64,000 nucleotides of DNA from Rhodospirillaceae bacterium SYSU D60007 (GCA_003574685.1 QOCQ01000026.1:1-64000), one strand, 5' to 3'; positions 34,991 through 44,889 are shown, numbered from the stretch's first letter. Notes: generated by a model from the letters alone, not told the origin. A program made the numbers and translations.

Positions 34991-35848
34991 TCAGTGCCCC
35001 TGCCGCCGGAGTCCTGCCCCGGTCTGCCATTCGATCACTGCCTTGGCCGTCAGCGTCACCAGCGCCAGCAGCGCCAGCAGCGAGGCGACGGCGAAGGACG
35101 CGACGAAATTGTACTCGTTGTAGAGGATCTCGACATGCAGCGGCATGGTGTTGGTCAGCCCGCGGATATGTCCCGACACGACGGATACGGCGCCGAACTC
35201 GCCCATGGCGCGCGCATTGCACAGCAGCACGCCATAGAGCAGCCCCCAGCGGATATTGGGCAGGGTCACGCGGCGGAAGGTCTGCCACCCCGAGGCACCC
35301 AGCACCAGCGCGGCCTCCTCTTCGTCGGTCCCCTGTTCCTGCATCAGCGGGATCAGCTCGCGTGCCACGAAGGGAAACGTCACGAAGATCGTCGCCAGCA
35401 CGATGCCGGGTATGGCGAAGATCACCTTGAATCCGGCCTCCGAAAGAAACGGCCCCAGCCAACCCTGAAGACCGAAGAGCAGCACGTAGATCAGCCCTGA
35501 AATCACCGGCGACACTGAAAACGGCAGGTCAATCAGCGTGATCAGCAGGCTTCTGCCGCGGAACTCGAACTTGGCGATGGCCCATGCCGCCACCACGCCA
35601 AACACCAGGTTCAGCGGCACGGCAATCGCTGCGACCGTGAGCGTGAGCCCGATCGCTGCCCGCGCATCCGGCTCGGTCAGCGCCGCAAGATAGGCGCCGA
35701 CACCCTGGCGAAGGGCTTCGGTGAAGACCGTCACCAGCGGCAAGACGATGAAGAGACTCACAAACGCCAGCCCGATCGCGATCAGCGTCCAGCGCACGGC
35801 GCGCGGTTCAGATCGGCTGTCGATGGCCGGCCGTCGTGCAGATGGCAT
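34991..35848 (-). CDS. cysW: Sulfate ABC transporter permease CysW
   Basis: This 285-residue permease has about six membrane helices. The coupling EAA loop is [25 protein letters not shown] near residue 175, and [20 protein letters not shown] near 215 is a CysW signature. It pairs with CysT and contacts CysA. The gene overlaps neither neighbour but is separated from each by one to three bases, so translation is tightly coupled. Confidence 0.92.
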   Translation of the reverse strand: MPSARRPAIDSRSEPRAVRWTLIAIGLAFVSLFIVLPLVTVFTEALRQGVGAYLAALTEPDARAAIGLTLTVAAIAVPLNLVFGVVAAWAIAKFEFRGRSLLITLIDLPFSVSPVISGLIYVLLFGLQGWLGPFLSEAGFKVIFAIPGIVLATIFVTFPFVARELIPLMQEQGTDEEEAALVLGASGWQTFRRVTLPNIRWGLLYGVLLCNARAMGEFGAVSVVSGHIRGLTNTMPLHVEILYNEYNFVASFAVASLLALLALVTLTAKAVIEWQTGAGLRRQGH

Positions 35849-35851
35849 GCG

Positions 35852-36877
35852 CTAGCTCCGCTCGAGGTGGCGACGCGACCAGCGCTGCAGAAGATTGATC
35901 GCCAGTAACATGACGAAGGAAATCAGCAGCATGACGGATGCCACCGCGGTCGCCTCGCCGTAGGCATATTCCTCCAGCTTGATCACGATCAGCAGCGGGG
36001 CGATCTCCGAAACCATCGGCAGGTTGCCGGCAATGAAAATCACCGAACCGTACTCGCCCACCGCGCGTGCGAAGGCGAGCGCCACGCCGGTAGCCAGTGC
36101 CGGAAACAGGCTGGGCACAATGACTCGCACAATGGTCTGCCAGCGGCTGGCACCCAGGCATGCGGCCGCTTCCTCGATTTCGGCCGGCAGATCCTGCAGC
36201 ACCGGCTCGATGGTGCGCACCACGAATGGCAGGCCGATGAACACCAGGGCGACGAAGACGCCCAGCGGCGTGAAGGCCACCTTGATGCCCAGGGCAGCCA
36301 GCGGTGCGCCCAGCCAGCCATTCTCGGCATAGAGAGCCGTGAGCGAGATGCCCGCGACCGCCGTCGGCAGGGCGAACGGCACATCGACCAGCGCATCGAC
36401 CAGACGCCGGCCGGGAAAGCTGTAACGCACCAGCACCCAGGCCAGAAGCGAACCGAAGACCGCGTTCGTCAGCGCCGCGGCCAGCGAAGCGCCGAAGCTG
36501 AGCCGCAACGCCGCCAGCACACGATCGGACGTGACCGCATCGAGGAACTGCGAGGCATCGAGACTCGCCGCGCGCGCGAACAGCGCCACCAGCGGGATCA
36601 GGACGATGAGGCCCAGCCATGCCAGCGTGATGCCAAGCGTCAGGCCGAACCCGGGAATGATGCTGCGGGGACGCCACGACAGCGTGCGGCGGGCAGAAGG
36701 CGCAGCTCGATCAGGTTCTAAAGCGCCGATCGGATCCGGTGCCCTGGTCAGGACGAGCGCCTCCCCGCGCGCACCGCTGGCGAAGCCCTCGCGGTCGTTT
36801 TCCAAGCGTCGCGCATAATCATGGGCGAGCCACGGCGCGCGGTCCAGCAGGACCGTGGAGGCTGAACGAGGTTGCAT
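35852..36877 (-). CDS. cysT: Sulfate ABC transporter permease CysT, with N-terminal extension
   Basis: This 341-residue permease has the CysT core from GFGLTLGITLAWLGLIVLIPLVALF, the EAA loop PAEIEEAAACLGASRWQTIVRVIVPSL, and ARAVGEYGSVIFIAGNLP near the C-terminal helices. It carries about 70 residues ahead of the first helix, where most CysT proteins have 10-20; that stretch is polar and Arg/Asp-rich. The start at ATG 36877 is supported by an AGGA overlapping the stop of the sulfate-binding protein gene. An internal alternative start with a ribosome site is not evident. Confidence 0.9.
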   Translation of the reverse strand: MQPRSASTVLLDRAPWLAHDYARRLENDREGFASGARGEALVLTRAPDPIGALEPDRAAPSARRTLSWRPRSIIPGFGLTLGITLAWLGLIVLIPLVALFARAASLDASQFLDAVTSDRVLAALRLSFGASLAAALTNAVFGSLLAWVLVRYSFPGRRLVDALVDVPFALPTAVAGISLTALYAENGWLGAPLAALGIKVAFTPLGVFVALVFIGLPFVVRTIEPVLQDLPAEIEEAAACLGASRWQTIVRVIVPSLFPALATGVALAFARAVGEYGSVIFIAGNLPMVSEIAPLLIVIKLEEYAYGEATAVASVMLLISFVMLLAINLLQRWSRRHLERS

Positions 36878-36883
36878 CACGTC

Positions 36884-37891
36884 CTAACGTCTGGACTTGA
36901 AAAGGCGGTCGAACATGCCGCCGTCAGCGAAGTGGTGCTTTTGCGCAGCCTGCCAGCCGCCGAAAACCGTATCGATGGTGAACAGATCGATCTTCGGAAA
37001 AGTCGTGGCATATTTTCCGGCAAGCTGGGCGTCACGCGGCCGGTAGTAGTGCCTGGCCACGATCTCCTGGCCGGCGGGCGTGTACAGGAACTCGAGATAG
37101 GCCTGGGCGACTGCGCGCGTGCCGCGGCGGTCCACGACCTTGTCGACCAGTGCGACCGACGGCTCCGCCACGATGCTGACACTTGGGACGACGATTTCCA
37201 GCTTGTCCTTGCCCAGCTCGTTGATGGCGAGGAACGCTTCGTTCTCCCACGCCAGCAGCACGTCGCCTACCCCACGCTGCACGAACGTGATGGTCGAACC
37301 GCGCGCGCCGGTGTCGAGGACCGGCGTGTTGGCGTAGATCTCGCCGACGAATTTCTCGGCCTTCGCGGCATCGCCGCCTTCGGCACGCAGGGCGTAACCC
37401 CATGCTGCAAGATAGTTCCAGCGCGCACCGCCCGAAGTCTTGGGATTGGGCGTGATGACCTTGATCCCCGGTCGCGCCAGATCGTTCCAATCCTTGATTC
37501 CCCTGGGATTGCCGGCACGCACGAGGAACACGATCGTGGACGTATAAGGCGCGCTGTTCTCGGGCAGCCGGCGTTGCCAGTCACGCGCCAGCAGCCCGCG
37601 TTCGGCAATGGCATCAATATCGTAGGCCAGCGCCAGCGTTACGACGTCCGCTTCAAGGCCATCGATCACCGAGCGCGTCTGGCGCCCCGAGCCGCCGTGT
37701 GATTGCCGGATCGCGACCGACTGACCGCTTTTCTGCTGCCAGAACTTGCCGAAAGCGGCGTTGAACTCCTGATAGAGCTCGCGCGTCGGGTCGTAGGAAA
37801 CGTTCAGCAACTGCACCTGCTGTGCTGCAGCGGCCCGTGGCAATGCCAGCGCAGCGCCGGCCGACAGCACAACCCCCCGCCGTCGCATCAT
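36884..37891 (-). CDS. Sulfate ABC transporter substrate-binding protein
   Basis: This 335-residue periplasmic receptor has a Sec signal peptide ([24 protein letters not shown]). Mature sequence motifs are [53 protein letters not shown] and [20 protein letters not shown], the last two being the sulfate-ligating loops of Sbp/CysP. GGAGG lies upstream of the ATG. It starts the transport half of the block, after an R2 repeat that separates it from cysNC. Thiosulfate is also a possible ligand; the sequence does not say which. Confidence 0.92.
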   Translation of the reverse strand: MMRRRGVVLSAGAALALPRAAAAQQVQLLNVSYDPTRELYQEFNAAFGKFWQQKSGQSVAIRQSHGGSGRQTRSVIDGLEADVVTLALAYDIDAIAERGLLARDWQRRLPENSAPYTSTIVFLVRAGNPRGIKDWNDLARPGIKVITPNPKTSGGARWNYLAAWGYALRAEGGDAAKAEKFVGEIYANTPVLDTGARGSTITFVQRGVGDVLLAWENEAFLAINELGKDKLEIVVPSVSIVAEPSVALVDKVVDRRGTRAVAQAYLEFLYTPAGQEIVARHYYRPRDAQLAGKYATTFPKIDLFTIDTVFGGWQAAQKHHFADGGMFDRLFKSRR

Positions 37892-37918
37892 GACTCGTCC
37901 TCCTTCATGTCAGAGAAC

Positions 37919-38029
37919 CGCTTCATGGTGAGCACAGGTGGATGCTTCGCATCCACCGGGTCGAACCATGAAGCGGCCCGCGCTGCAGCTGTGCGATGCC
38001 TTCATGGTTCGACAAGCTCACCATGAAGG
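37919..38029. repeat. Family R2 double-hairpin repeat, long-loop variant
   Basis: The first hairpin has the enlarged loop with GGATGCTTCGCATCC, as in the copy at 8536. The second (CCTTCATGGTTCGACAAG..CCATGAAGG, ending 38029) is standard. It lies between cysNC and the sulfate-binding protein gene, both on the minus strand, so it could reduce read-through between the assimilation and the uptake genes. Confidence 0.8.
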
Positions 38030-38059
38030 CAATTTCGACACCGTGCCTGCATTGCCTCT

Positions 38060-39964
38060 TCAGGTCAGGACCGCGCCCCATCCGCCGTGGCGGTCATGGC
38101 GTCCAAGGCTGCATCTCTCCTCCACGAAAGCGACCAGCGCCTCGATCGAGCGCGCCGCCGCTTCGGCCGTGGTGTCGAGCACGATATCGGCCTGCACCGG
38201 CGCTTCATAGGGCGCTGAAACGCCGGTGAACGCGGTCACCTCGCCGCTGGCCGCCAGCCGGTAGAGTCCCTTGGGATCGCGCTGGCGGCAGAGATCTATG
38301 TCGGCGCGCACATACACTTCATGGAAGTCCTCGCCGATGATCTGGCGGGCCTCCGCGCGATCGCGGGCATAGGGCGAGATCAGCGCGGCCAGCACGATCA
38401 CCCCGCTTTCGGCCATCAGCCGCGCCACATGTGCCGTGCGGCGCAGATTTTCAGCGCGGTCCTCGCGCGTGAAGCCGAGATCGGCGTTGAGCCCGTCGCG
38501 CACATTGTCGCCGTCCAGAATCTGCACCTGCCAGCCCTCGTCGAACAGCCGGCGCAGGACACCATTGGCGATCGTCGACTTGCCGGATCCGGACAAGCCG
38601 GTCAGCCAGAGCACCGCACCGCGGTGACCATTGCGCTTCTCACGCTCGGCGCGGGCGACGCTTGCCTGGACCGCGACCACGCTGCGGCTGGAGCGCTGCA
38701 GGACGCGCTCGACGATAAAGCCGCCAACAACCTTGTAGTCGCTCACCAGAACGCCCCGCCCGCTGCGGGGATTGTCGGCGAAGGTGTCGAGGTAGAACGG
38801 CTGCGTCGAGCGCAGGACAATCTCGGCGACACCGTTGCGCTCGACCTGGGTCGCCGGCCCCGAGGCCAGCGTCTCGACATCGATGACCTGCTCGATCGCT
38901 GCCGCTGTGACATCGACATTGGCGGTGCCGTAACGCGCGCGCAGCCGGCGACCAGCGTGCAGTGGTGTCTCGTCGAACCAGAAGACCCGCACGGCAACGG
39001 CATGACTCGCCACGGGCGCCGAGTCCTGGCTCGTCAGAAGATGGCCGCGCTGGGCAAAGACGTCTTCATCCAGGGCGAGGGCAACGCTGTCGCCGGCACC
39101 TGCCGTGCGGCGGGGTTCGTGCCGGTTCCATGCCTCGATGCTGGCCACACGCGCGCGCCGCCCTGTCGGGCTCAGCCGCACGGCATCTCCGACCGAGACC
39201 TGGCCGCTCTCGATCCGTCCGACAATGACTCGCCGGTCGTCCAGCCTGTAGACATCCTGCACCGGCAAACACAGCGGCGCATCAATCGGCGAGAGACGGC
39301 GCGCAAGGCCATCCAGCGCCTGCGTCAGCGTGGGGCCGCCATACCACGGCATCGCCGTGCTGCGCGTCGCTATGTTGTCGCCGTGCCGGGCCGAAACCGG
39401 CACCACGGCCCGCGGCCGGATACCGATCTCGTTGAGATAGGCGGCGATCTCCCCCTCGACCTCCGCGAAGCGATGCTGGTCATGGTCCACCAGGTCCATC
39501 TTGTTGACAGCAACTGCCACCTGCGCCACGCCAAGGAGGTGCAGCAGATAGGCGTGGCGCCGGGTCTGCTCGGAGACGCCCAGCTTGCCATCGACCACCA
39601 GCACGGCGCCGTGTGCGCGCGAGGCGCCGGTCACCATGTTCTTGAGAAATTCCTTGTGACCCGGGGCATCGATGATGACGTAGCGGCGCTGCGCCGTGCG
39701 GAACCAGATTTGTGTGACGTCGACCGTGATGCCCTGATCCCGCTCGACCTGAAGCGCATCCAGCACGAACGACCACTCGAACGCGAGGTTTCGTTTCTCC
39801 GACACCGCGCGAAGCTGCTCGAGCTTGCCGTCGGGCAGTGAGTCCGTGTCGTGCAACAGGCGGCCCACGAGAGTCGATTTGCCGTGATCGACATGGCCCA
39901 CGATAACGATGGGAAAGGCGCGCCTGTCCGCTGCGCGCGCATCCTTGATGGAGATCGCACTCAT
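38060..39964 (-). CDS. cysNC: Bifunctional sulfate adenylyltransferase subunit 1/APS kinase (CysNC)
   Basis: This 634-residue fusion joins a GTPase subunit of ATP sulfurylase to APS kinase. The CysN part has the G1 box [15 protein letters not shown] near residue 23, [11 protein letters not shown] near 97 and NKMDLVD near 151, plus two beta-barrel domains. The APS kinase part begins at about residue 450 with the P-loop [13 protein letters not shown], and [24 protein letters not shown] is its substrate-binding segment. It works with CysD to make APS and then PAPS. The start of cysNC lies one base from the stop of cysD. NodQ of rhizobia has the same architecture. Confidence 0.93.
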   Translation of the reverse strand: MSAISIKDARAADRRAFPIVIVGHVDHGKSTLVGRLLHDTDSLPDGKLEQLRAVSEKRNLAFEWSFVLDALQVERDQGITVDVTQIWFRTAQRRYVIIDAPGHKEFLKNMVTGASRAHGAVLVVDGKLGVSEQTRRHAYLLHLLGVAQVAVAVNKMDLVDHDQHRFAEVEGEIAAYLNEIGIRPRAVVPVSARHGDNIATRSTAMPWYGGPTLTQALDGLARRLSPIDAPLCLPVQDVYRLDDRRVIVGRIESGQVSVGDAVRLSPTGRRARVASIEAWNRHEPRRTAGAGDSVALALDEDVFAQRGHLLTSQDSAPVASHAVAVRVFWFDETPLHAGRRLRARYGTANVDVTAAAIEQVIDVETLASGPATQVERNGVAEIVLRSTQPFYLDTFADNPRSGRGVLVSDYKVVGGFIVERVLQRSSRSVVAVQASVARAEREKRNGHRGAVLWLTGLSGSGKSTIANGVLRRLFDEGWQVQILDGDNVRDGLNADLGFTREDRAENLRRTAHVARLMAESGVIVLAALISPYARDRAEARQIIGEDFHEVYVRADIDLCRQRDPKGLYRLAASGEVTAFTGVSAPYEAPVQADIVLDTTAEAAARSIEALVAFVEERCSLGRHDRHGGWGAVLT

Positions 39965-39965
39965 C

Positions 39966-40760
39966 TCACATGTACCCCGCTACGCGCAGACGCTCGAAGG
40001 CATCTTCTGAATCATGGTCCATCGCCCGGCCCGCGCGCTCGGGCGTACGGATGGTTTCAAGCTCGGCGACGATGGCATCGATATCGCGGGCATTGCTGTC
40101 GATCGGGAAGGTGATGCCGATCTCGCCCAGCGAGCGGAAGCGCTTGCCGTTGCTGGCGAAGTACAGCGGAACAACGGGGATGCTCTCGCGGCGGATGTAG
40201 CGCCAGATGTCGAGCTCGGTCCAGTGCAGCAGGGGGTGCACCCGCACATGCGTACCGGGCGGAAACTCGGCATTGTAGAGGTTCCAGAACTCGGGCGGCT
40301 GGTCGCGGAAATCCCATTCGCCGTCGCTGCGCCGCGGGCTGAAGACGCGCTCCTTGGCGCGCGTTGCCTGCTCGTCGCGGCGAATGCCGGCGATGATGCC
40401 GCCGAAGCCGTATTTGGCGAGCGCCTGCTTCAGACCCGCAGTTTTGCGCGCGGCCAGCCGGGAGTTCGGCGGCAAGGTTGGATCAATCTCCTCGATGGGC
40501 GGGCAGGCATCGGCGATCAGGTCGAGGTTCCATTCCCGCACGTAGCGGTCGCGGAAGGCGTAGGTCTCGGGAAACTCCAGGCCGGTGTCGAGATGCATCA
40601 CGGGAAACGGCACGCGGCCCAGAAAGGCCTTCCTGGCCAGCCAGATCATCACGTTGGAGTCCTTGCCCAGCGACCACAGCATCGCGATGCGGTCGATGCG
40701 GCTATAGGTCTCGCGCAGGATGTAGATGCTTTCCGCCTCGAGCCAGTCCAGGTCGTCCAT
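39966..40760 (-). CDS. cysD: Sulfate adenylyltransferase subunit 2 CysD
   Basis: This 264-residue ATP pyrophosphatase-type subunit forms APS from ATP and sulfate with the CysN part of the neighbour. It has a PP-loop-like [19 protein letters not shown] near residue 29, [10 protein letters not shown] near 60, [23 protein letters not shown] and [31 protein letters not shown]. The ATG at 40760 overlaps the stop codon of cysH (TGATG), so the reductase, CysD and CysNC are translationally coupled. A longer frame upstream to 40877 lies inside cysH and is not used. Confidence 0.93.
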   Translation of the reverse strand: MDDLDWLEAESIYILRETYSRIDRIAMLWSLGKDSNVMIWLARKAFLGRVPFPVMHLDTGLEFPETYAFRDRYVREWNLDLIADACPPIEEIDPTLPPNSRLAARKTAGLKQALAKYGFGGIIAGIRRDEQATRAKERVFSPRRSDGEWDFRDQPPEFWNLYNAEFPPGTHVRVHPLLHWTELDIWRYIRRESIPVVPLYFASNGKRFRSLGEIGITFPIDSNARDIDAIVAELETIRTPERAGRAMDHDSEDAFERLRVAGYM

Positions 40761-41497
40761 CACTCTTCTCCACGCAGCGGCGGCACCAGCGACAGGTGAA
40801 TGCCGCACTCGGTCTTGTTCAGGCCGCGCCAGCGTCCCGCGCGGCGGTCTTCGCCGGCCAGGGTGGGGGCGGAGCACGGCATGCAGCCGATCGAGGTGTA
40901 GCCGTCGGCTTCGAGCAGGTGGCGCGGCAGGTTGTGCGCCGCGAAGTAGCCTTCGATGTCCTCAGGGCTCCAGTCGGCCAGGGGATTGAGCTTCGTGCGG
41001 CCATCCGCCTGCTCGACGGCCGCCAGCCCGGCGCGGCGATCGCCGTGAAACCGCTTGCGGCCGTTGATCCAGGCATCGAAGCCGGCCAGCGCCTGCGACA
41101 GCGGTTCGACCTTGCGCAGCGCGCAGCAGGCATCCGGGTCGCGCCGCCACAGATCGCCGTCCGGATCGATGGCAGCGAGGCGTGCCGGATCCGGCTGGAT
41201 CGTGCGCACGTTGCGCAGGCCCAGCCGCGCTGTCAGCAGGTCGCGATAGCGCAGCGTTTCGGAGAACAGCTTCAGGGTATCGACGAACAGCACCGGGGTC
41301 GCCGGATCAATCGACGCCACCAGGTGCAGCAACACCGCCGCTTCCGTGCCGAACGACGACACCAGCGCAATGCGTCCGCGCCAGGTCTCCTGGATTGCGG
41401 CACGCAGAAACTCGCGGGTGGCGCGATGGCGGGCCCGTCGCACCGGCTCGTCCGGCGGAGACGGCTTTCGCGGCAGGAAAACGGCGTTGGGGACCAC
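40760..41497 (-). CDS. cysH: Phosphoadenylyl/adenylyl-sulfate reductase CysH
   Basis: This 245-residue assimilatory reductase converts (P)APS to sulfite using thioredoxin. Nucleotide binding is at SSFGTEAAVLLHLV. The cysteine pattern Cys124-Cys125 (ACCALRKVEPL) and Cys205-Cys208 (IGCMPCSAPT) is that of the 4Fe-4S class, which can use APS, and the C-terminal ECGIH holds the catalytic Cys231. I use the GTG at 41497 because GAGGAG lies seven bases upstream; the open frame continues to a TTG at 41554. It leads the operon and reads away from an AT-rich regulatory gap. Confidence 0.9.
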   Translation of the reverse strand: MVPNAVFLPRKPSPPDEPVRRARHRATREFLRAAIQETWRGRIALVSSFGTEAAVLLHLVASIDPATPVLFVDTLKLFSETLRYRDLLTARLGLRNVRTIQPDPARLAAIDPDGDLWRRDPDACCALRKVEPLSQALAGFDAWINGRKRFHGDRRAGLAAVEQADGRTKLNPLADWSPEDIEGYFAAHNLPRHLLEADGYTSIGCMPCSAPTLAGEDRRAGRWRGLNKTECGIHLSLVPPLRGEE

Positions 41498-41561
41498 GTG
41501 AGGAACTCCTCGACAGGAGCACTTCGAATAAGCGATTCCACGCTGTTTAATCAAGATAAAA

Positions 41562-41600
41562 TATCTATTGATAATGTGAATTATGTCTATTTACATAGAC
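41562..41600. promoter_or_regulatory. AT-rich divergent regulatory region with two inverted repeats
   Basis: The gap between cysH and the FAD oxidase gene contains a strongly AT-rich patch (about 41548-41600) in an otherwise GC-rich chromosome. Two dyads are visible: TATC-TATT-GATA (41562-41573) and GTCTAT-TTAC-ATAGAC (41585-41600), followed by a GTCTAA half-site at about 41606. These are candidates for an operator controlling the sulfate assimilation operon, the divergent oxidase, or both. The regulator is not in the window. Confidence 0.5.
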
Positions 41601-41665
41601 AGAACGTCTAATCGGTTCGCACGCCTTCAGGCTATTGTGTCCCTTTCTCCCGGAGCGAAAATCGC

Positions 41666-42763
41666 ATGCATGTGATCGTCGTCGGCGCCGGCATTTCCGG
41701 CCTGAGCACGTCCTGGGCGCTGGCAAAACGCGGGCACCGCGTGACCTTGCTCGAGCGGGATGCCATCCCCAACCCGCTGGGCGCGTCCGGCGACCATCAC
41801 CGCATCATCCGGCGCGCCTATGGGGCAATGGATGGCTACACCAGGCGCATGAGCGAGGCGTTCGCCGCCTGGGACGAGCTGTGGGGCGATCTGGGCGCGG
41901 AGCATGTGGCGCGTGTCGGATGCATGGGGATTGTCCGAGCACCGGGCGACAAGGCCGACCAGTACCGCGAGGGCCTCGCGCGCGGTGGTTATCCGTTCGA
42001 GACGCTGAAACGCGACGCCGCGCTGGCGCGGTTCCCCTACTTCGATCCCGGGGGTTTTCGCGATATCTTCATCTCGCCCGAGGGCGGCGCCCTGCTGTGC
42101 CTGAACATCGCCGCCGACGTGCTCCGCTGGCTGCGCAGCAAGGGGGTATCCGTACGCGAGCACGCAACAGTGCAGGCGATCGACCCGGCAGCCCCGGCAG
42201 CCGTGCTGGCGAACGGCGAAAAGATCTCTGCGGATGCGCTCGTCGTAACAGCAGGCGCATGGGTGACGGGCCTGGTGCCCGAACTGAAGGACCGTCTGGC
42301 CAGCAAGCGGACCTATGTCGTCTATCTGGAGCCGCCGGCCGACTTCCGCGCTGCGTGGGAGCGCACGCCGGCCATTCCCGGTGTCGGACTCGACATCGGC
42401 GGCTACATCCTGCCGCCGGTCGCGGGCACTGACCTGAAGTTCGGCGCCGGAGCGACCCGGACGGACTGGATCGCCGAAACGTCTTTCGAGCTGCCGGACG
42501 ACGCGGGCGAAACGCTGCGGGACCTGTTCGCCCCGCTGTTCACGCGCCTGGCCGACTACCGCGTCAAGCGGGTGCGCAAATGCGTCTACACCTTCACCGC
42601 CGACGAGCGCTTCTTCGCCATCCGCCAGGGCGCCGCCTGGATCGTCTCCGCCTGCTCCGGCCATGGCTACAAGTTCGGCGCTGCCATTGGCCGGCGCGTC
42701 GCGGATGCGGTCGAGACCGGCGACGACAAGTCGCTGGTTGCATGGCTGGAGGCCCGCGATTGA
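41666..42763 (+). CDS. FAD-dependent amino-acid oxidase, SolA/sarcosine oxidase family
   Basis: This 365-residue monomeric sarcosine oxidase-like flavoprotein has the dinucleotide-binding motif VVGAGISGLSTSWALAKRGHRVTLLER at the N-terminus and, near residue 40, GASGDHHRIIRRAYG, where related enzymes bind FAD covalently through a Cys elsewhere. RFFAIRQGAAWIVSACSGHGYKFGAAIGRRVAD is the C-terminal FAD/substrate segment. It oxidises an N-methyl amino acid, sarcosine or a similar secondary amine. It is divergent from cysH across the AT-rich region and could share its regulation. The precise substrate is not resolved. Confidence 0.8.
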   Translation: MHVIVVGAGISGLSTSWALAKRGHRVTLLERDAIPNPLGASGDHHRIIRRAYGAMDGYTRRMSEAFAAWDELWGDLGAEHVARVGCMGIVRAPGDKADQYREGLARGGYPFETLKRDAALARFPYFDPGGFRDIFISPEGGALLCLNIAADVLRWLRSKGVSVREHATVQAIDPAAPAAVLANGEKISADALVVTAGAWVTGLVPELKDRLASKRTYVVYLEPPADFRAAWERTPAIPGVGLDIGGYILPPVAGTDLKFGAGATRTDWIAETSFELPDDAGETLRDLFAPLFTRLADYRVKRVRKCVYTFTADERFFAIRQGAAWIVSACSGHGYKFGAAIGRRVADAVETGDDKSLVAWLEARD

Positions 42764-42829
42764 CAGGGCACAAGGCTGGCCAACCGACGTTGCCATTCAT
42801 ATAGTCGCTGCAATTCCCCGGAGACGACC

Positions 42830-43090
42830 GTGGCCAGGATCGAGATCTACACCACACCCTTTTGCGGCTACTGCGCGCGCGCCAAGGCCCTGCTCGACAG
42901 CAAGGGCGTCAGCTATGAGGAGCGCGACGTGATGATGGATGACAAGGCGCGGGCCGAAATGCGCGCACGCGCCAACCGCACCTCCGTGCCACAGATCTTC
43001 ATCGATGGCCAGCACATCGGCGGCAGCGACGAGCTGGCAGCGCTCGAGGCCGAGGGCAAGCTGGATCCGCTGCTGGCGGGCAAGCCCTGA
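42830..43090 (+). CDS. grxC: Glutaredoxin 3 (GrxC)
   Basis: This 86-residue glutathione-dependent dithiol oxidoreductase has the CGYC active site at residues 12-15 (TTPFCGYCARAKALLD), TSVPQIFIDGQHIGGSDEL for glutathione binding, and standard length. It starts at a GTG with CCGGAGAC upstream. In many alphaproteobacteria it lies directly after comF; here it is followed by its usual nitrilase-family neighbour with 26 bases between. It reduces disulfides and glutathionylated proteins in the cytoplasm. Confidence 0.92.
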   Translation: MARIEIYTTPFCGYCARAKALLDSKGVSYEERDVMMDDKARAEMRARANRTSVPQIFIDGQHIGGSDELAALEAEGKLDPLLAGKP

Positions 43091-43116
43091 AACCAGCAAC
43101 GCGCAAGGAGCGGCGC

Positions 43117-43977
43117 ATGGACGCGAGGTTCACGGTCGGCCTTATTCAGGTCAACGCCACGAACGAAATGGCGCCCAATATCCGCTTCATCGAGGAGCAG
43201 ACGCGGCGTGCCTGCGATGCGGGCGCGCAGTTCGTGATGACGCCGGAGAACTCGACGCTGATCGGCGCCAACCGCGCCGACACCCTGGCCAAGGCGCAGC
43301 CTGAGGACACCCACGAATCGCTGCTGGCCATGCGGGCACTGGCGCGCGACTGCGGCATCTGGTTCCTGCTGGGCTCGATCCACGTGAAGGTGGAGCCGGA
43401 ACGCAACGCCAACCGCTCCTACCTGATCGACCCGGCAGGAGATGTCGTCGCCAGCTACGACAAGATCCACATGTTCGACGTGCAGCTTGCCGGCGGCGAA
43501 TCCTATCGCGAATCCTCGACCTTCCGCCCCGGCGACAGAACGGTCATCGCCCAAACGCCCTGGGGCCGGCTGGGCATGACGATCTGCTACGACCTGCGCT
43601 TTCCCCATCTCTATCGCGATCTGGCGCATGCCGGCGCCGAAATGATCTCAATCCCGTCGTCCTTCACCGTGCCGACGGGCCGCGCTCACTGGCATGTGCT
43701 GCTGCGCGCGCGGGCGATCGAGACGGGCTGTTTCGTGTTTGCGCCAGCGCAGGTTGGCACGCACGCCGCCAACCGCAAGACCTATGGCCACTCGCTGGTC
43801 GTGGCACCCTGGGGCGAGGTGCTGGCCGATGCCGGCGGCGAGCAGCCGGGCTTCGTCACCGCGCAGATCGACATGGCGAAGATCGAGGAGGCCCGCAAGG
43901 CCGTGCCCTCCCTGACGCATGACCGCCCCTATGCCCCGCCGGCCACCGTCGGCAGCACGCAGAAGGCAGCGGAATAG
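43117..43977 (+). CDS. Carbon-nitrogen hydrolase (Nit/omega-amidase family)
   Basis: This 286-residue nitrilase-superfamily amidase has the complete catalytic triad: Glu44 (MTPENSTLIG), Lys116 (YDKIHMFDV) and Cys157 (GMTICYDLRFPHLYR). The sequence groups with Nit1/Nit2-type deaminated-glutathione amidases, which repair a transaminase side product, and pairing with glutaredoxin fits that. CAAGGAG precedes the start. The genes grxC and this one are the conserved downstream part of the comF locus. Confidence 0.87.
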   Translation: MDARFTVGLIQVNATNEMAPNIRFIEEQTRRACDAGAQFVMTPENSTLIGANRADTLAKAQPEDTHESLLAMRALARDCGIWFLLGSIHVKVEPERNANRSYLIDPAGDVVASYDKIHMFDVQLAGGESYRESSTFRPGDRTVIAQTPWGRLGMTICYDLRFPHLYRDLAHAGAEMISIPSSFTVPTGRAHWHVLLRARAIETGCFVFAPAQVGTHAANRKTYGHSLVVAPWGEVLADAGGEQPGFVTAQIDMAKIEEARKAVPSLTHDRPYAPPATVGSTQKAAE

Positions 43978-44004
43978 CCCCGATCGAGAGCCCTGCCGCC
44001 TCGT

Positions 44005-44304
44005 CTAGCGTCCGTCGAATCGTGGCACATCCTTGCGCTTGATTGTTGCCGCCATCGACTGGATCGTCTGCAATGCGCGCGTCATCTCCACATCCGACGC
44101 CGGCTTGCCGCGGGCGCGGCCGCTGATGGCGCGGCCGGTCTGCCGTGCATCGTCGATCACCGATCGTACAAAGGTGCCTGCGCCGGGAACCGCCCTGCCG
44201 AGATTCTCCAGCAGGGCCATCAATACGAGTTCATGGGCGATCAGCCAGCCCTTCAGCCGGTGAATCTCGGCCTGCAGTTCTTCGACTGAAGGTTTCTCCG
44301 CCAT
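44005..44304 (-). CDS. Small hypothetical protein with helical N-terminus
   Basis: This 99-residue protein with no recognised domain begins MAEKPSVEELQAEIHRLKGWLIAHELVLMALLENLG, a probable amphipathic or coiled-coil segment, and ends in a basic tail. It is conserved enough in pattern to look real: the start at 44304 has GGGAG upstream and the gene lies convergent to the amidase. It is divergent from the Mpo1-like gene. Function unknown. Confidence 0.5.
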   Translation of the reverse strand: MAEKPSVEELQAEIHRLKGWLIAHELVLMALLENLGRAVPGAGTFVRSVIDDARQTGRAISGRARGKPASDVEMTRALQTIQSMAATIKRKDVPRFDGR

Positions 44305-44382
44305 TTCCGATCTCCCGTGATGAACGATGGCAACGCTCCGGCCCGTAAATGGTGCTACGCTGAACTGCCTTGGAGGTCTGCC

Positions 44383-44889
44383 ATGAGCACCCATTCCTTC
44401 TTTGCCCGCCAGCTTGCCGGCTATGCGGCCGTGCATCGCGATCCGCGCAACAAGGCGACCCATTTTGTCGGAATTCCGATCATCATCTTCTCGTTGCTGT
44501 TGATCCTGGCGCTGTGGCGGGTTCCGGCGGCCGGCGGATTTGCGAGTGGCGCACTGACCGTGGGGCTGGTGGCGATCGCCGGCTGGATCGCGCTGGATGT
44601 CGGCATCGGGCTGGCGATGGCGCTGGTCATGATCCCGTTATGGCTGGCCGCCGAATGGCTCGCAGCACGGCTGGGCAGTTCGGGCACCTGGATCGCCTTT
44701 GCAGCCCTGTTCACCGGCGGCTGGATACTGCAATTCCTTGGCCACCATTATGAGGGTCGTCGGCCCGCCCTGATCGACAACATCTTCCAGGGCTTCATCG
44801 GGCCGATGTTCCTTGTCGCCGAGGCCATGGTGGCGCTGGGCTGGCGCCGCGACCTGCACAAGGCCATGGGTCACGTTGAGGTGACTTGA
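44383..44889 (+). CDS. Mpo1-like (DUF962) membrane protein
   Basis: This 168-residue protein has four hydrophobic helices and the histidines of the DUF962/Mpo1 family: VHRDPRNKATHFVGIP (His18, His27) and LQFLGHHYEGRRPAL (His121, His122). Yeast Mpo1 is an iron-dependent dioxygenase that shortens 2-hydroxy fatty acids by one carbon. The bacterial members are probably inner-membrane lipid enzymes with the same iron site. GGAGG at 44372-44376 fixes the start. It is a single-gene unit. Confidence 0.8.
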   Translation: MSTHSFFARQLAGYAAVHRDPRNKATHFVGIPIIIFSLLLILALWRVPAAGGFASGALTVGLVAIAGWIALDVGIGLAMALVMIPLWLAAEWLAARLGSSGTWIAFAALFTGGWILQFLGHHYEGRRPALIDNIFQGFIGPMFLVAEAMVALGWRRDLHKAMGHVEVT

